A stretch of DNA of 64,000 nucleotides from Bacteroidales bacterium (GTDB lineage: Bacteria > Bacteroidota > Bacteroidia > Bacteroidales > UBA932). Below the pieces are notes generated by a model. It did not search any database and was not told where the DNA came from. It saw only the letters and a list, made by a program, of their open reading frames with translations. The stretch covers positions 250,504 to 314,503 of the forward strand of contig JAFRNC010000009.1 in NCBI GenBank assembly GCA_017430365.1, read 5' to 3'. How positions within the stretch are numbered: the first letter of the stretch is position 1; each line of letters opens with the position of its first letter. Shown here one piece after another: positions 7,746 to 16,347 of the stretch. The position numbers and the translations under genes are program-made.

Positions 7746-10016
7746 TTATTTCCATAGAGTATAACGGAGGCCGATGTAAAATTTACGGCCCATCAGGGGA
7801 CCCCAGACGTTGCTGGCATCGAAAACGTCACTGGCCCCGGGCGTCATGCTCCAGCCCAAAGCCGTAGCATCAATCATACGGAAAGGATTGTCCGCGCAGA
7901 TGATGGCGTGGTGCTGGCGGAAACCCAGGATGTTCTCGGCGCCGACGTACACGTCGATGCCCTTGAACTTGCGGGTGATCTGGGCGTAGAGCATCGGGAA
8001 GACCGGAGATGTTTCCATACCCCAGACTTCGGCAGCATACTTCGGCAGGCGCATCGGACCATTGATCTGCGCCGTGAAGTCGAAGGTCCACTTGCTCATG
8101 GCCGTGGCGTACTGCATGTTGAGAACGCCCTTGTAGCGGCTGGTCATCGGGCGTTCCACCAGGCCCTGGTTCATCAGCGTCACCTTCGCGTCGGTGTAAC
8201 GGAAGGTGGTGGTGATGTTGAAGCGTTCCAGCGGGTTGACCGAGAAATCCACCTGATAGGTATTGGTGAAGGATTTTCCGTCGAGATTGTAGAAAGCGAG
8301 ATTGATCGGAGAGGCGGTTTCCGGATCGACGACCACCTGTTTGTTGAAGTCATTGTGGAAGTAGTCGAAGCTCAGGTATGTGTCGGTGTCCTCCGCGCCG
8401 AAAGGCAGGTAGAAGGTTACGTTGGCACCCCATGTCCAGGCGTCTTCCAGCAGGTCGAGGTCGCTCAACCGCATTCCCGGTGCATAGAAATTCTTTCCGG
8501 TCGAGAAGATGCCGAGGTTGTCGGTGAAGATATTGGCGGTGCGGTAGCCGCGGCCGCCCAGGGCGCGCAGCGTCACCCACTCCGCCGGGGACCAGCGGAC
8601 GTTGGCGCGCGGAGCGAACAGCCAGCCGTGGAGGGAATTGTATTGCAGGTTCAGACCGCCCACGAACGTGAAATTGTCACCGGGCGTGAGGGTGTACTCG
8701 CCGAATCCCGAAATGGCATTTTCCCGGCGGCTGAAATCTTCCCCGTTGTATAACTGGTTCAGGTCGTCGAACTGCCAGGTGGCGCCGAATTCCACCTTGT
8801 GGGTCTCGTTGATCTCGTTCTGGTAGATCAGGTTGGCGAAAGCGGAATTCTGCTTGGCATCGTAAGCCTTCACGCCGAAGAACGAATCGAATTCGTGGTG
8901 GTTGAAATCCGCAACGAGAGCGATGTTGGCCGTGTTCTCCTCGTTGAGGGGCACGCCGATCTTGAAGTAGCCGTTGACGCCGCGGTTCTTGATGTTGGAG
9001 CCCCAGATCCGGTTGTTCAGGTTGAAGGTGTTGTCTTTGGTGGCGCCCATCTGACCGCCGAGGCGGTCGTCGTTGAGGAAGCGGCCGCCGAAGCGGATCT
9101 GCATGCCGCTGGGGTGATAATAGAGCCAGCGGCTGGTGAAGTTGAGCTGCAGGTCTTCCGGCTCGTCGCGGAAACCGTCCTGGTTATGGTCCATCTTCGA
9201 GGCGGTGCCGCCAACGTGGGCCATGTTGATCATGCTCCATTTTTCGTTGAACTGGATGGCCGAGGCGATGTTGGTTTCGAACATCTTGTCGGAACTGCCG
9301 TACACCTGGACGAAGAGCGGGGTCTCGTCGGTGGGCTTGCGGTGCTCCATGTTGATCTGGCCTGTGATGGCCTCCAGGCCGTTGATTACGGACGAGGGGC
9401 CCTTGGCGATCTGGATGCTTTCGAGCCACTGGCCGGGTACGAACGACATGCCGAAGGGAGCGGCGATGCCGCGCATCACGGGCCGGTTCTCGTCGAGCAT
9501 CTGGGTGTATGTGCCGGAGAGGCCCAGGAGTTTGATCTGGCGGGCGCCTGTCACGGCGTCGGCATAGCCTACCGTCACGCTGGCGGAGTTCTCGAAACTC
9601 TCGGCCAGGGCGCAGCACGCCATCTTGCATAGACCTGCCGCAGTGATGACTTCAGTCTTGACGCTCTTGAGTTTGGGCAGCGTCGACTGCTGTGCGGTGA
9701 CCTTGGATTCCGAGAGGTCGTTCTCGCCGCTCAGGTAGAACTTTGCCTCGGCGGTTCCGGGTTCGACTACCACTGTATCGCGGGTATAGCCCACATAGGT
9801 TGCGATCAGGGTAGCACGGGCGGTAAGGTTGAGGGTGAATTCACCGTTCGCATCGGTCTCGATGAGCTTTTCACGCTCCATGTGATAGACCTGGGCGAAG
9901 GGGAGTGGCTCCGTGCCGCCGTTCGGCTTCTGGTAAAACACGTAGCCGTGGAAATTCTGTGCGTATGCGGTGAATGCGGCAAGGCACAGGGTAATGACAG
10001 TCAGTATTCTTTTCAT
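7746..10016 (-). CDS. TonB-dependent receptor, metal-associated type
   Basis: A 756-residue outer-membrane receptor. In order: signal peptide (1-19), a carboxypeptidase-regulatory-like domain (about 20-95, with FPFAQVYHMEREKLIETDANGEF-type strands), a plug domain (about 105-215, with VTGARQIKLLGLSGTYTQML and GPSSVINGLEAITGQI), then a 22-strand-type barrel ending YIGLRYTLWK. The plug region carries an unusual CKMACCALAESFENS motif. That Cys cluster is typical of the Bacteroidota receptors encoded with HMA and HYC_CC_PP proteins, which suggests copper or another soft metal rather than glycans. No SusD partner is present. It lies between the HYC_CC_PP gene and the HMA gene on the same strand. 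Confidence 0.9.
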   Translation of the reverse strand: MKRILTVITLCLAAFTAYAQNFHGYVFYQKPNGGTEPLPFAQVYHMEREKLIETDANGEFTLNLTARATLIATYVGYTRDTVVVEPGTAEAKFYLSGENDLSESKVTAQQSTLPKLKSVKTEVITAAGLCKMACCALAESFENSASVTVGYADAVTGARQIKLLGLSGTYTQMLDENRPVMRGIAAPFGMSFVPGQWLESIQIAKGPSSVINGLEAITGQINMEHRKPTDETPLFVQVYGSSDKMFETNIASAIQFNEKWSMINMAHVGGTASKMDHNQDGFRDEPEDLQLNFTSRWLYYHPSGMQIRFGGRFLNDDRLGGQMGATKDNTFNLNNRIWGSNIKNRGVNGYFKIGVPLNEENTANIALVADFNHHEFDSFFGVKAYDAKQNSAFANLIYQNEINETHKVEFGATWQFDDLNQLYNGEDFSRRENAISGFGEYTLTPGDNFTFVGGLNLQYNSLHGWLFAPRANVRWSPAEWVTLRALGGRGYRTANIFTDNLGIFSTGKNFYAPGMRLSDLDLLEDAWTWGANVTFYLPFGAEDTDTYLSFDYFHNDFNKQVVVDPETASPINLAFYNLDGKSFTNTYQVDFSVNPLERFNITTTFRYTDAKVTLMNQGLVERPMTSRYKGVLNMQYATAMSKWTFDFTAQINGPMRLPKYAAEVWGMETSPVFPMLYAQITRKFKGIDVYVGAENILGFRQHHAIICADNPFRMIDATALGWSMTPGASDVFDASNVWGPLMGRKFYIGLRYTLWK

Positions 10017-10084
10017 GAAATTTCTGTTTGGTTGATGGATCGGTTATGCATACAATACGCGGCCGGGCCGCGCCTATGCACGAC

Positions 10085-10495
10085 TCAGATCAGCCAGACA
10101 GAAATGAGTGATTGTACCCGTTGCTCTATCGGAGGCGGAGTGTCGAAAGCGTAACGGACAGTAAAAGCGGGGTGCAGCGATGCGTAAACGGGCGTTTCCA
10201 CTACTGCGGGAAGCCCTTCGCCGGGAGAACCTGCGATACGGTCGGATAAGTGGTCGTTGTCCTGGGCGTCTGACAGTACATATACATCGGTTGAACAACA
10301 ACCGTCGTCGTGATGATGGTCGTGGTCCCCGCCGTGGCTGTGATGGTGGATGGCTTCGCAGGAAACGTCGCCGAAAAGCCACACGAAATGGCGGCTCCCG
10401 TCCTCATGGCAGGTATGGATTCCGAACCCCATGCATGCGAAGAGATAGCACAGGGAAAGGAGCAGGGACAGAGACGTTTTGGATGCCTTTTTCAT
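10085..10495 (-). CDS. HYC_CC_PP-type His/Cys-rich exported small protein
   Basis: A 136-residue protein with an N-terminal hydrophobic signal or anchor (about residues 1-22). It shows the three landmarks of the HYC_CC_PP family of Bacteroidota: an H-x-C early on (HTCHEDG, residues 27-33), a Cys pair (GCC, residues 65-67) and a Pro-Pro near the end (TPPPIEQR). Between them is a His-rich run (residues 50-62), a likely metal-binding patch. It is the first gene of the metal operon; the TonB receptor follows 68 bases later. The function is not established; metal sensing or buffering in the periplasm is an inference. Confidence 0.8.
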   Translation of the reverse strand: MKKASKTSLSLLLSLCYLFACMGFGIHTCHEDGSRHFVWLFGDVSCEAIHHHSHGGDHDHHHDDGCCSTDVYVLSDAQDNDHLSDRIAGSPGEGLPAVVETPVYASLHPAFTVRYAFDTPPPIEQRVQSLISVWLI

Positions 10496-10500
10496 CTGTG

Positions 10501-10508
10501 CAAAAGTA
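10501..10508 (-). promoter_or_regulatory. Promoter -7 element for the metal operon
   Basis: The minus strand reads TACTTTTG, an exact TAnnTTTG match. It ends only five bases before the ATG at 10495, so the transcript would have almost no leader unless translation starts further in. Confidence 0.55.
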
Positions 10509-10520
10509 AGGATATTTGAT

Positions 10521-10528
10521 TATATTTG
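10521..10528 (+). promoter_or_regulatory. Promoter -7 element for sppA and the following run
   Basis: TATATTTG is an exact match to TAnnTTTG, 36 bases before the sppA start. It lies back to back with the metal-operon promoter. Confidence 0.65.
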
Positions 10529-10564
10529 CAAAATGGTAAATGAAAAATCATCATTAATTAGGAT

Positions 10565-12334
10565 ATGAAACCTTTTTGGAAAGTAGTCTTCGGAGGATGT
10601 CTGGGCACGATCATAGCCTTCATTCTCGTCAATCTGATCTTTTTCGGCGTCATCGGTTCAGCCATCTCGTCGGCAGGCAAGGACAACAAGCCCTCGGTTC
10701 CCCGTAATGCCATTTTGAAAATAGACCTCAGCCAGCCCATAGCCGAGCAGGGCAGGGAGTCGTTCAGCTTCAATCCGCTCGCCGGCAGCGCTTCCATGAC
10801 CGGGAGCGTGTCGCTCCTCGACGCCATCCGCGCCCTCGAGACCGCGGCTGAAGACCCCCAGGTCAGATTCGTATATCTCAAGGCGGACGACATGAACATG
10901 GATATCGCCGAGGCCGAGGAGTTCCGCGCCGCGCTGGCACGTTTCCGCGAGAGCGGCAAACCCGTGGTTTCCTACAGCCAGAACCTTTCGGCCGGGAACT
11001 ATTTCATGGCTTCGGTCGCGGACAAGGTGATCCTCAATACATACGGTGACTGCATGATCAGCGGAATGAGTTCGCAACTGATGTATTACAAGGACCTGAT
11101 CGACCATCTGGGCATCGACATACAGCTCATCCGCCACGGCAAGTACAAATCCGCCGGCGAGCCTTATATCAAGAGCGAGATGAGCCCCGAGAACCGGGAG
11201 CAGTATGAGACCATGCTCGGAACCATCTGGGGCATGATGGCCGACGCGGTTGCATCTTCGCGGGATTTCACCGCCGATGACTACAATGCCTGGATCGACG
11301 GCCTGGCCATCAATACGGCCGGGCAGGCAAAGGAAAAAGGCCTCGTCGATGAACTCTGGTATGACGACCAGGTCCGCAGCTATTTCTGCACCCTCTGCGG
11401 CGTGAAGGAGCCCAAACAGCTCAAATATGTCAGCCTGAAGGACTATGCCGCCGCCAAGGTTAACCGGAATTACCGCGCGAAGGAGAAGATCGCCGTTATC
11501 TATGCCGACGGTGAGATCGTGATGGACGACAAGGGCAACGGCAGCATCGGCAACAATTTCGCCAGGGAGATCGCGAAGGCCCGTCAGGACTCTTCAGTGA
11601 AGGCCGTCGTGTTCCGCGTCAACAGCCCGGGCGGAAGCGTCCAGGCTTCCGCCGCGATCGAACGCGAGATAGAACTGCTCAAGGCGTGCAAACCGGTCGT
11701 GGCCAGTTATGGCGGTTATGCCGCATCCGGCGGTTACTGGATCAGTTGCGGGTCCGACCATGTGTTCAGCGACGCGAGCACCCTGACCGGCTCGATCGGC
11801 GTGTTCGGGCTTATTCCGAGCTTCGGCAAGGCTCTCAAAAAGAATGTACATCTCAACGTCTTCGAGGTTGCGACCCATAAACACGGCTCCATGGCCAGCG
11901 GCATGAATCCCCTCGATCCCGAGGAGGAGGCTGCTATGCAGGAGAACATAGACTCGACTTACGAGGACTTCATCAGCCGTGTCGCCCGCGGTCGCAATCT
12001 TTCCGTAGAAGCTGTCGACGAGATTGCGCAGGGACGCGTCTGGGCCGGCGGCGATGCGATCAAGATCGGTCTTGTCGATGAAATCGGCGGACTGAAGGAT
12101 GCCATCGCTTATGCGGCGACCCTCGCTTCGCTCGATAATTACCGAGTCGTGGAGTTCCCTGCCGTCGTCCCCATGTACGACCAGCTGCTCTCTTCGATGA
12201 ACGGAGCAGGGGACGAACAGGATATCAGTGCCGGCTTCGTGGGTACCGCCACCCGCTCCGCGAAATGGCTGCTCGGCATCTCTGGCCCGGAAATTGTCGC
12301 GCGTATGCCCCATATAGAAATATTATTGGAATAA
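10565..12334 (+). CDS. sppA: Signal peptide peptidase SppA, 67 kDa type
   Basis: A 589-residue membrane-bound serine protease that degrades signal peptides left after export. An N-terminal membrane anchor (about residues 10-32) is followed by two tandem S49 domains. The general-base lysine is in GKYKSAGEP (Lys195). The nucleophile is Ser388 in YAASGGYWIS of the second domain, preceded by the VNSPGGSVQ loop. This Lys/Ser split between the two halves is the normal arrangement for the long SppA. It opens a plus-strand series of closely spaced genes; the next begins seven bases later. Confidence 0.95.
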   Translation: MKPFWKVVFGGCLGTIIAFILVNLIFFGVIGSAISSAGKDNKPSVPRNAILKIDLSQPIAEQGRESFSFNPLAGSASMTGSVSLLDAIRALETAAEDPQVRFVYLKADDMNMDIAEAEEFRAALARFRESGKPVVSYSQNLSAGNYFMASVADKVILNTYGDCMISGMSSQLMYYKDLIDHLGIDIQLIRHGKYKSAGEPYIKSEMSPENREQYETMLGTIWGMMADAVASSRDFTADDYNAWIDGLAINTAGQAKEKGLVDELWYDDQVRSYFCTLCGVKEPKQLKYVSLKDYAAAKVNRNYRAKEKIAVIYADGEIVMDDKGNGSIGNNFAREIAKARQDSSVKAVVFRVNSPGGSVQASAAIEREIELLKACKPVVASYGGYAASGGYWISCGSDHVFSDASTLTGSIGVFGLIPSFGKALKKNVHLNVFEVATHKHGSMASGMNPLDPEEEAAMQENIDSTYEDFISRVARGRNLSVEAVDEIAQGRVWAGGDAIKIGLVDEIGGLKDAIAYAATLASLDNYRVVEFPAVVPMYDQLLSSMNGAGDEQDISAGFVGTATRSAKWLLGISGPEIVARMPHIEILLE

Positions 12335-12341
12335 TTGCGCT

Positions 12342-13577
12342 ATGAAACACTTTGGACTGATCATTCTGGCGGTCGCGGCGATGCTCACCGCGACGCCTTC
12401 CGTCGCCGGCGGAAAAGTCTTGTATGTGAGTCAGAGCACCGGTTCGAACGGAAACGACGGCTCCAAGAAGAGCCCTTTGATGAATATCCAGAAAGCCGTG
12501 GATATGGCGTCCCCCGGGGATGAGATCCGCGTGGCTGAAGGCAACTACTACGGAACCCTCAATTCCGGCAACATCAGGATCGACAAGGGCGTCTCGATCT
12601 TCGGTGGCTACTCCACCGACTTCTCGGAAAGGGACATCCTCGAGCATCGTACCTATGTGCAGCCTACTGCAACCTCCAACGGCTCGGCTCATGGCCAGGG
12701 TACGATCCTGATCAATGTGATGAAGGAGGGTTCACTCGTGGAACTCGACGGCCTGATCATGGACCGCGGCAATTCAATCGCCTACAATACGCGTGGCGAA
12801 GGACAGCCCGCCGGGGTCGAAACCCCGATGATGCAGCCCATCGGTACCGCCGGAGCAGGTGCTCCCGGCGTACCCGAGACCAAGGTCTATACGGCCGAGA
12901 CAGCCATAGTCTATATCAGCACCGGGTCCAGGTGCGACGTGACCATCAGGAACTGCGCGTTCATCAATGGCCCCAATTACGGCCTTATGGGATCGACGTA
13001 CGCCACCCGGATCAAGGTTGACAACTGCATATTCGTCAATATCAGGATGGCGGCGGTGGAACTCCGTGGAGCGTCCGCGGCAATCAATAGCGAGACCTAC
13101 TTCACCAACAACACCATCCTCTTCGTATGGTCCCGCCTGAAGGATCTGGGCGACATGGGTTATGGCTACCGTTTCCTCCCCAAGATGGACAGCTATCTGG
13201 ACCACAACATCATAGGCTGCAGCATCATCTCCGGACTCGACCGCACCCATGTGGACAGTCCGGCCTCGAAGGAGGCTGAACGTGTCACCACCTGCGAGAA
13301 CACCCTGTTTTTCCTCAACAGGCAGGCCGACCTGACCATCCCCGGCGGTGCGAAGGCCGTGAAGGTCGAGGCTGACGATTTCGACGACGTCGAACAGCTT
13401 ACGAAAGCTTCCGACAACGAATCGGTCACCGACCTGTCGATTTTCAGAGGCGCAATCAACGAATCCTACCTGAACGGTTTCGTGAGCGCTTCCATGTTCG
13501 CCAACCACTATCCTGTGGAGGACGCCCTTAAACTTTTCGGCGCCGTGAAGGGCTACGGTGCACAGAAACCTGATTAA
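12342..13577 (+). CDS. Exported right-handed beta-helix protein (DUF1565-like N-terminus)
   Basis: A 411-residue protein with a signal peptide (about 1-22). Residues 27-60 read VLYVSQSTGSNGNDGSKKSP, then IQKAVDMASPGDEIRVAEGNY. That is the standard opening of DUF1565 and pectate-lyase-like beta-helix proteins. Asn/Gly-rich rungs follow (TIRNCAFINGPNYGL, IKVDNCIFVNIRM), fitting a parallel beta-helix to about residue 300. The last ~100 residues are not recognised. No catalytic residues can be assigned. It lies between sppA (7 bases) and the GH9 gene (18 bases), so a role in carbohydrate binding or cleavage together with GH9 is plausible but not shown. Confidence 0.8.
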   Translation: MKHFGLIILAVAAMLTATPSVAGGKVLYVSQSTGSNGNDGSKKSPLMNIQKAVDMASPGDEIRVAEGNYYGTLNSGNIRIDKGVSIFGGYSTDFSERDILEHRTYVQPTATSNGSAHGQGTILINVMKEGSLVELDGLIMDRGNSIAYNTRGEGQPAGVETPMMQPIGTAGAGAPGVPETKVYTAETAIVYISTGSRCDVTIRNCAFINGPNYGLMGSTYATRIKVDNCIFVNIRMAAVELRGASAAINSETYFTNNTILFVWSRLKDLGDMGYGYRFLPKMDSYLDHNIIGCSIISGLDRTHVDSPASKEAERVTTCENTLFFLNRQADLTIPGGAKAVKVEADDFDDVEQLTKASDNESVTDLSIFRGAINESYLNGFVSASMFANHYPVEDALKLFGAVKGYGAQKPD

Positions 13578-13595
13578 ACTTAAACTCTATACTGC

Positions 13596-15473
13596 ATGAA
13601 AAAAATTCTGATCCTGGCTTTGTCTCTCCTGGTCTTCTCTCAGCTCCGCGCGCAAGATACCTGGATAAGAATCAACCAGGCCGGCTATCTGCCCGATGAC
13701 ATCAAGGTGGCCGTGGCCGTTTCTACCGCCGGACGCGGTTACGGAGCCGCCGTTCCCGCCCCGTTCGAGGTCCGCGACTCCAAATCAGACAAAGTGGTCT
13801 TTACCGGTTCGGGGAACTATGTCCCCGATACAAAATGGGGCGTAAGCGGTGCATGGCGTCTTGATTTCTCCCGCCTGACCGTCCCGGGAAGCTATTATAT
13901 CCGTATGGATGACGGCTCCGGCAATGGGTGGACCAAGTCGCCTGTATTCCGGATAGGACCTGACGTCTACGACGGACTCGCCGATTTCCTCCTTACATAT
14001 CTGCGGCAGCAGCGCTGCGGCGACAACCCCTACAACAATCACGTCTGCCACGAGCACGACGGCTACATTGTCTACCATCCGACCAGGACCGGCGAGCACA
14101 TCGACGTTACCGGCGGCTGGCACGATGCTACCGACTATCTGCAATACACGACTACTTCGGCAACCACTATATACCAGATGGCTTTCGCATACCTGTTCGC
14201 TGAAGACAAGTCGGTGTTCGGTGACAAATTCGGCGCCGACGGCAGGCCGGGTGCCAACGGCATCCCCGACGTCCTCGACGAGGTGAAGTGGGGACTGGAC
14301 TGGCTAGACAAGATGAATCCCGCTCCCCGCGAGATGTACAACCAGATAGCCGACGACCGCGACCATGCCGGCATGCGCCTGCCGTATCTCGACTCCGTCG
14401 ATTACGGATACGGCCCCGGCAAGGGACGCCCGGTATATTTCGTTACGGGCGAACCCCAGATCGCCGGAAAGAAACTGAACCGCACTACCGGCGTTTCTTC
14501 CATTGCCGCCAAGTTCGCCTCTTCGTTCGCCCTCGGGGCCGAGGCCATACGCCCCTGGTATCCCGAATTCGCCGCCAAAATCGAAGGCAAGGTGCAGGCC
14601 GCATGGGATTTCGCCCTCGAGATTCCCGGCAATACCCAGACAGCCTGCGTCATATCTCCCTACTTTTACGAGGAGGACAGCTGGGTGGACGACCTGGAAC
14701 TTGCCGCCGCCACCATGTATGCCCTTGGAAAAGGGGATGAGTGGAAGAAACAGGCCGCCTATTGGGGTGAACTCGAACCCGTTTCCCCGTGGATGGAACA
14801 CTACAGGGTGCGTGGCAAGGAGTATCACCATTACCAGTGGTATCCCTTCATCAATCTCGGACACTGGCTGCTGGCTTCCTGCGACGACAAGGATGTCAGC
14901 AAGGAGTTTTCGGGCTACATGCTTTCGGGACTGCTCGAGATCGTGCGAGGAGCGCACGTGGAGGAAGATGCTTTCAGGCACGGCGTGCCCTATCTCTGGT
15001 GCTCCAACAACCTGACTTCCGCCGCCGTCACCCAGGCGCACCTGTTCGAAAGGGCGACCGGCAATACAGACCTGCGCGGGCTGGAGACGGCTCTCCGCGA
15101 CTGGCTTTTCGGCTGCAATCCCTGGGGCACTTCAATGATTTGCGGATGGCCGGAGGGAGACGGATACGACACTCCCACCGATCCCCACTCCTCCTATGTG
15201 AAGGTCAACGGAGACCTCCCGCTCGGCGGTTTGGTTGACGGTCCTATCTATTCCCATCTCTTCGAGGAGAGGGCGGGCTTCTCCCTTACCCGTGAGGATC
15301 CCTTCGCACTCCTCAACAAGGGAGCCGCTGTCTATCACGACGATATCGGCGACTACGCCAGCAACGAGCCCACCATGGACGGCACTGCAGGTCTGATCGC
15401 ATATGCCGCCTCGCTCGAAGCCCGCGGCCGCGCATGGCGTGCCGCCCATCCCGTCAAAGGCACTGGAAAATAA
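13596..15473 (+). CDS. Glycoside hydrolase family 9 (cellulase-like)
   Basis: A 625-residue exported enzyme: signal peptide (1-19), an Ig-like CelD N-terminal domain (about 20-115, INQAGYLPDDIKVAVAV), then a GH9 (alpha/alpha)6 barrel. The catalytic base region is GGWHDATDY (Asp177 and Asp180), and the proton donor is Glu591 in NEPTMDGTAG. GH9 enzymes are inverting beta-1,4-glucanases or related exo-enzymes. Secretion by the general pathway would place it in the periplasm or, after further sorting, at the surface. It has no dockerin and no visible type IX sorting tail. It sits in a run with a beta-helix protein before it and nfnAB after it. Confidence 0.92.
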   Translation: MKKILILALSLLVFSQLRAQDTWIRINQAGYLPDDIKVAVAVSTAGRGYGAAVPAPFEVRDSKSDKVVFTGSGNYVPDTKWGVSGAWRLDFSRLTVPGSYYIRMDDGSGNGWTKSPVFRIGPDVYDGLADFLLTYLRQQRCGDNPYNNHVCHEHDGYIVYHPTRTGEHIDVTGGWHDATDYLQYTTTSATTIYQMAFAYLFAEDKSVFGDKFGADGRPGANGIPDVLDEVKWGLDWLDKMNPAPREMYNQIADDRDHAGMRLPYLDSVDYGYGPGKGRPVYFVTGEPQIAGKKLNRTTGVSSIAAKFASSFALGAEAIRPWYPEFAAKIEGKVQAAWDFALEIPGNTQTACVISPYFYEEDSWVDDLELAAATMYALGKGDEWKKQAAYWGELEPVSPWMEHYRVRGKEYHHYQWYPFINLGHWLLASCDDKDVSKEFSGYMLSGLLEIVRGAHVEEDAFRHGVPYLWCSNNLTSAAVTQAHLFERATGNTDLRGLETALRDWLFGCNPWGTSMICGWPEGDGYDTPTDPHSSYVKVNGDLPLGGLVDGPIYSHLFEERAGFSLTREDPFALLNKGAAVYHDDIGDYASNEPTMDGTAGLIAYAASLEARGRAWRAAHPVKGTGK

Positions 15474-15492
15474 CACGACACAGAATCCCGGT

Positions 15493-16347
15493 ATGTACAG
15501 GATAACAAGGAAAGAGATGCTTACGCCATCGGTCTGCCTGATGGACGTGGAAGTGCCCCGGATCGCCTCTTCGGCGCTTCCGGGACAGTTTGTGATTGTG
15601 CGCGCCAGGCCGGAAGGGGAACGCATTCCGCTGACCGTATGCAATTACGACAGGTCCCGCGGGACCGTCACCCTGGTCACGCAGATAGTCGGCGCATCCA
15701 GCAGGATGATATGTGCCCTGGAAGAGGGAGAGTGCTTCACCGATGTGGTGGGGCCGCTCGGCCGTCCTTCCGATTTCGTGGAATTGCCCGACGGGGAGAT
15801 CCGCGGCCGCCGCTATCTTTTCGTTGCCGGAGGCCTCGGTACGGCTCCGGTCTATCCTCAGGCAAAATACCTGCACGAGCGCGGAGCGCATGTCGATATA
15901 GTAGTCGGTGCCAAGACTGCCGGCCTGCTTATCCTCCGCGAGGAAATGGCGGCGGTATGTGACCATCTCTATTTCTGTACTGATGACGGTTCGGAAGGCT
16001 ACCACGGCCTTGTGACCGGACAGGTGAAACTCCTGCTTGACGAGGGCCATGTCTATGACCAGGCCGTAGCGATCGGCCCTATGATCATGATGAAATTCGT
16101 CGCCCTCGCACTCAAGGATTCCGGGATTCCGCTGGTGGTGAGCCTCAACACGATAATGATCGACGGCACTGGCATGTGCGGAGGCTGCCGCATCACTGTC
16201 GGCGGCCGTGTCCGTTTCGCCTGTGTCGAGGGGCCGGAATTCGACGGTTACGCCGTCGACTTCGACGAAGCGCTGCGGCGGCAGACCCTCTACCGTCCGC
16301 AGGAAATCGAGGCTGACCACAAATGTAAACTGAGGATGGGATTATGA
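15493..16347 (+). CDS. nfnA: NADH-dependent ferredoxin:NADP+ oxidoreductase, alpha subunit (NfnA/SudB-like)
   Basis: A 284-residue FAD/NAD-binding subunit of the ferredoxin-NADP reductase superfamily. With NfnB it couples NADH and reduced ferredoxin to NADP+ in the cytoplasm of anaerobes. The FAD-site motif RIPLTVCNYD is near residue 40, the nucleotide-binding segment is FVAGGLGTAPVYPQAK, and a [2Fe-2S] site lies near the C-terminus (GTGMCGGCR, then a Cys in RFACVEG). I start it at ATG 15493 rather than further upstream, because the family begins with MYRI-like residues and earlier codons overlap GH9. Its stop overlaps the nfnB start (ATGA). Homologues are also called sulfide dehydrogenase subunits, so the physiological substrate is not certain. 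Confidence 0.88.
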   Translation: MYRITRKEMLTPSVCLMDVEVPRIASSALPGQFVIVRARPEGERIPLTVCNYDRSRGTVTLVTQIVGASSRMICALEEGECFTDVVGPLGRPSDFVELPDGEIRGRRYLFVAGGLGTAPVYPQAKYLHERGAHVDIVVGAKTAGLLILREEMAAVCDHLYFCTDDGSEGYHGLVTGQVKLLLDEGHVYDQAVAIGPMIMMKFVALALKDSGIPLVVSLNTIMIDGTGMCGGCRITVGGRVRFACVEGPEFDGYAVDFDEALRRQTLYRPQEIEADHKCKLRMGL

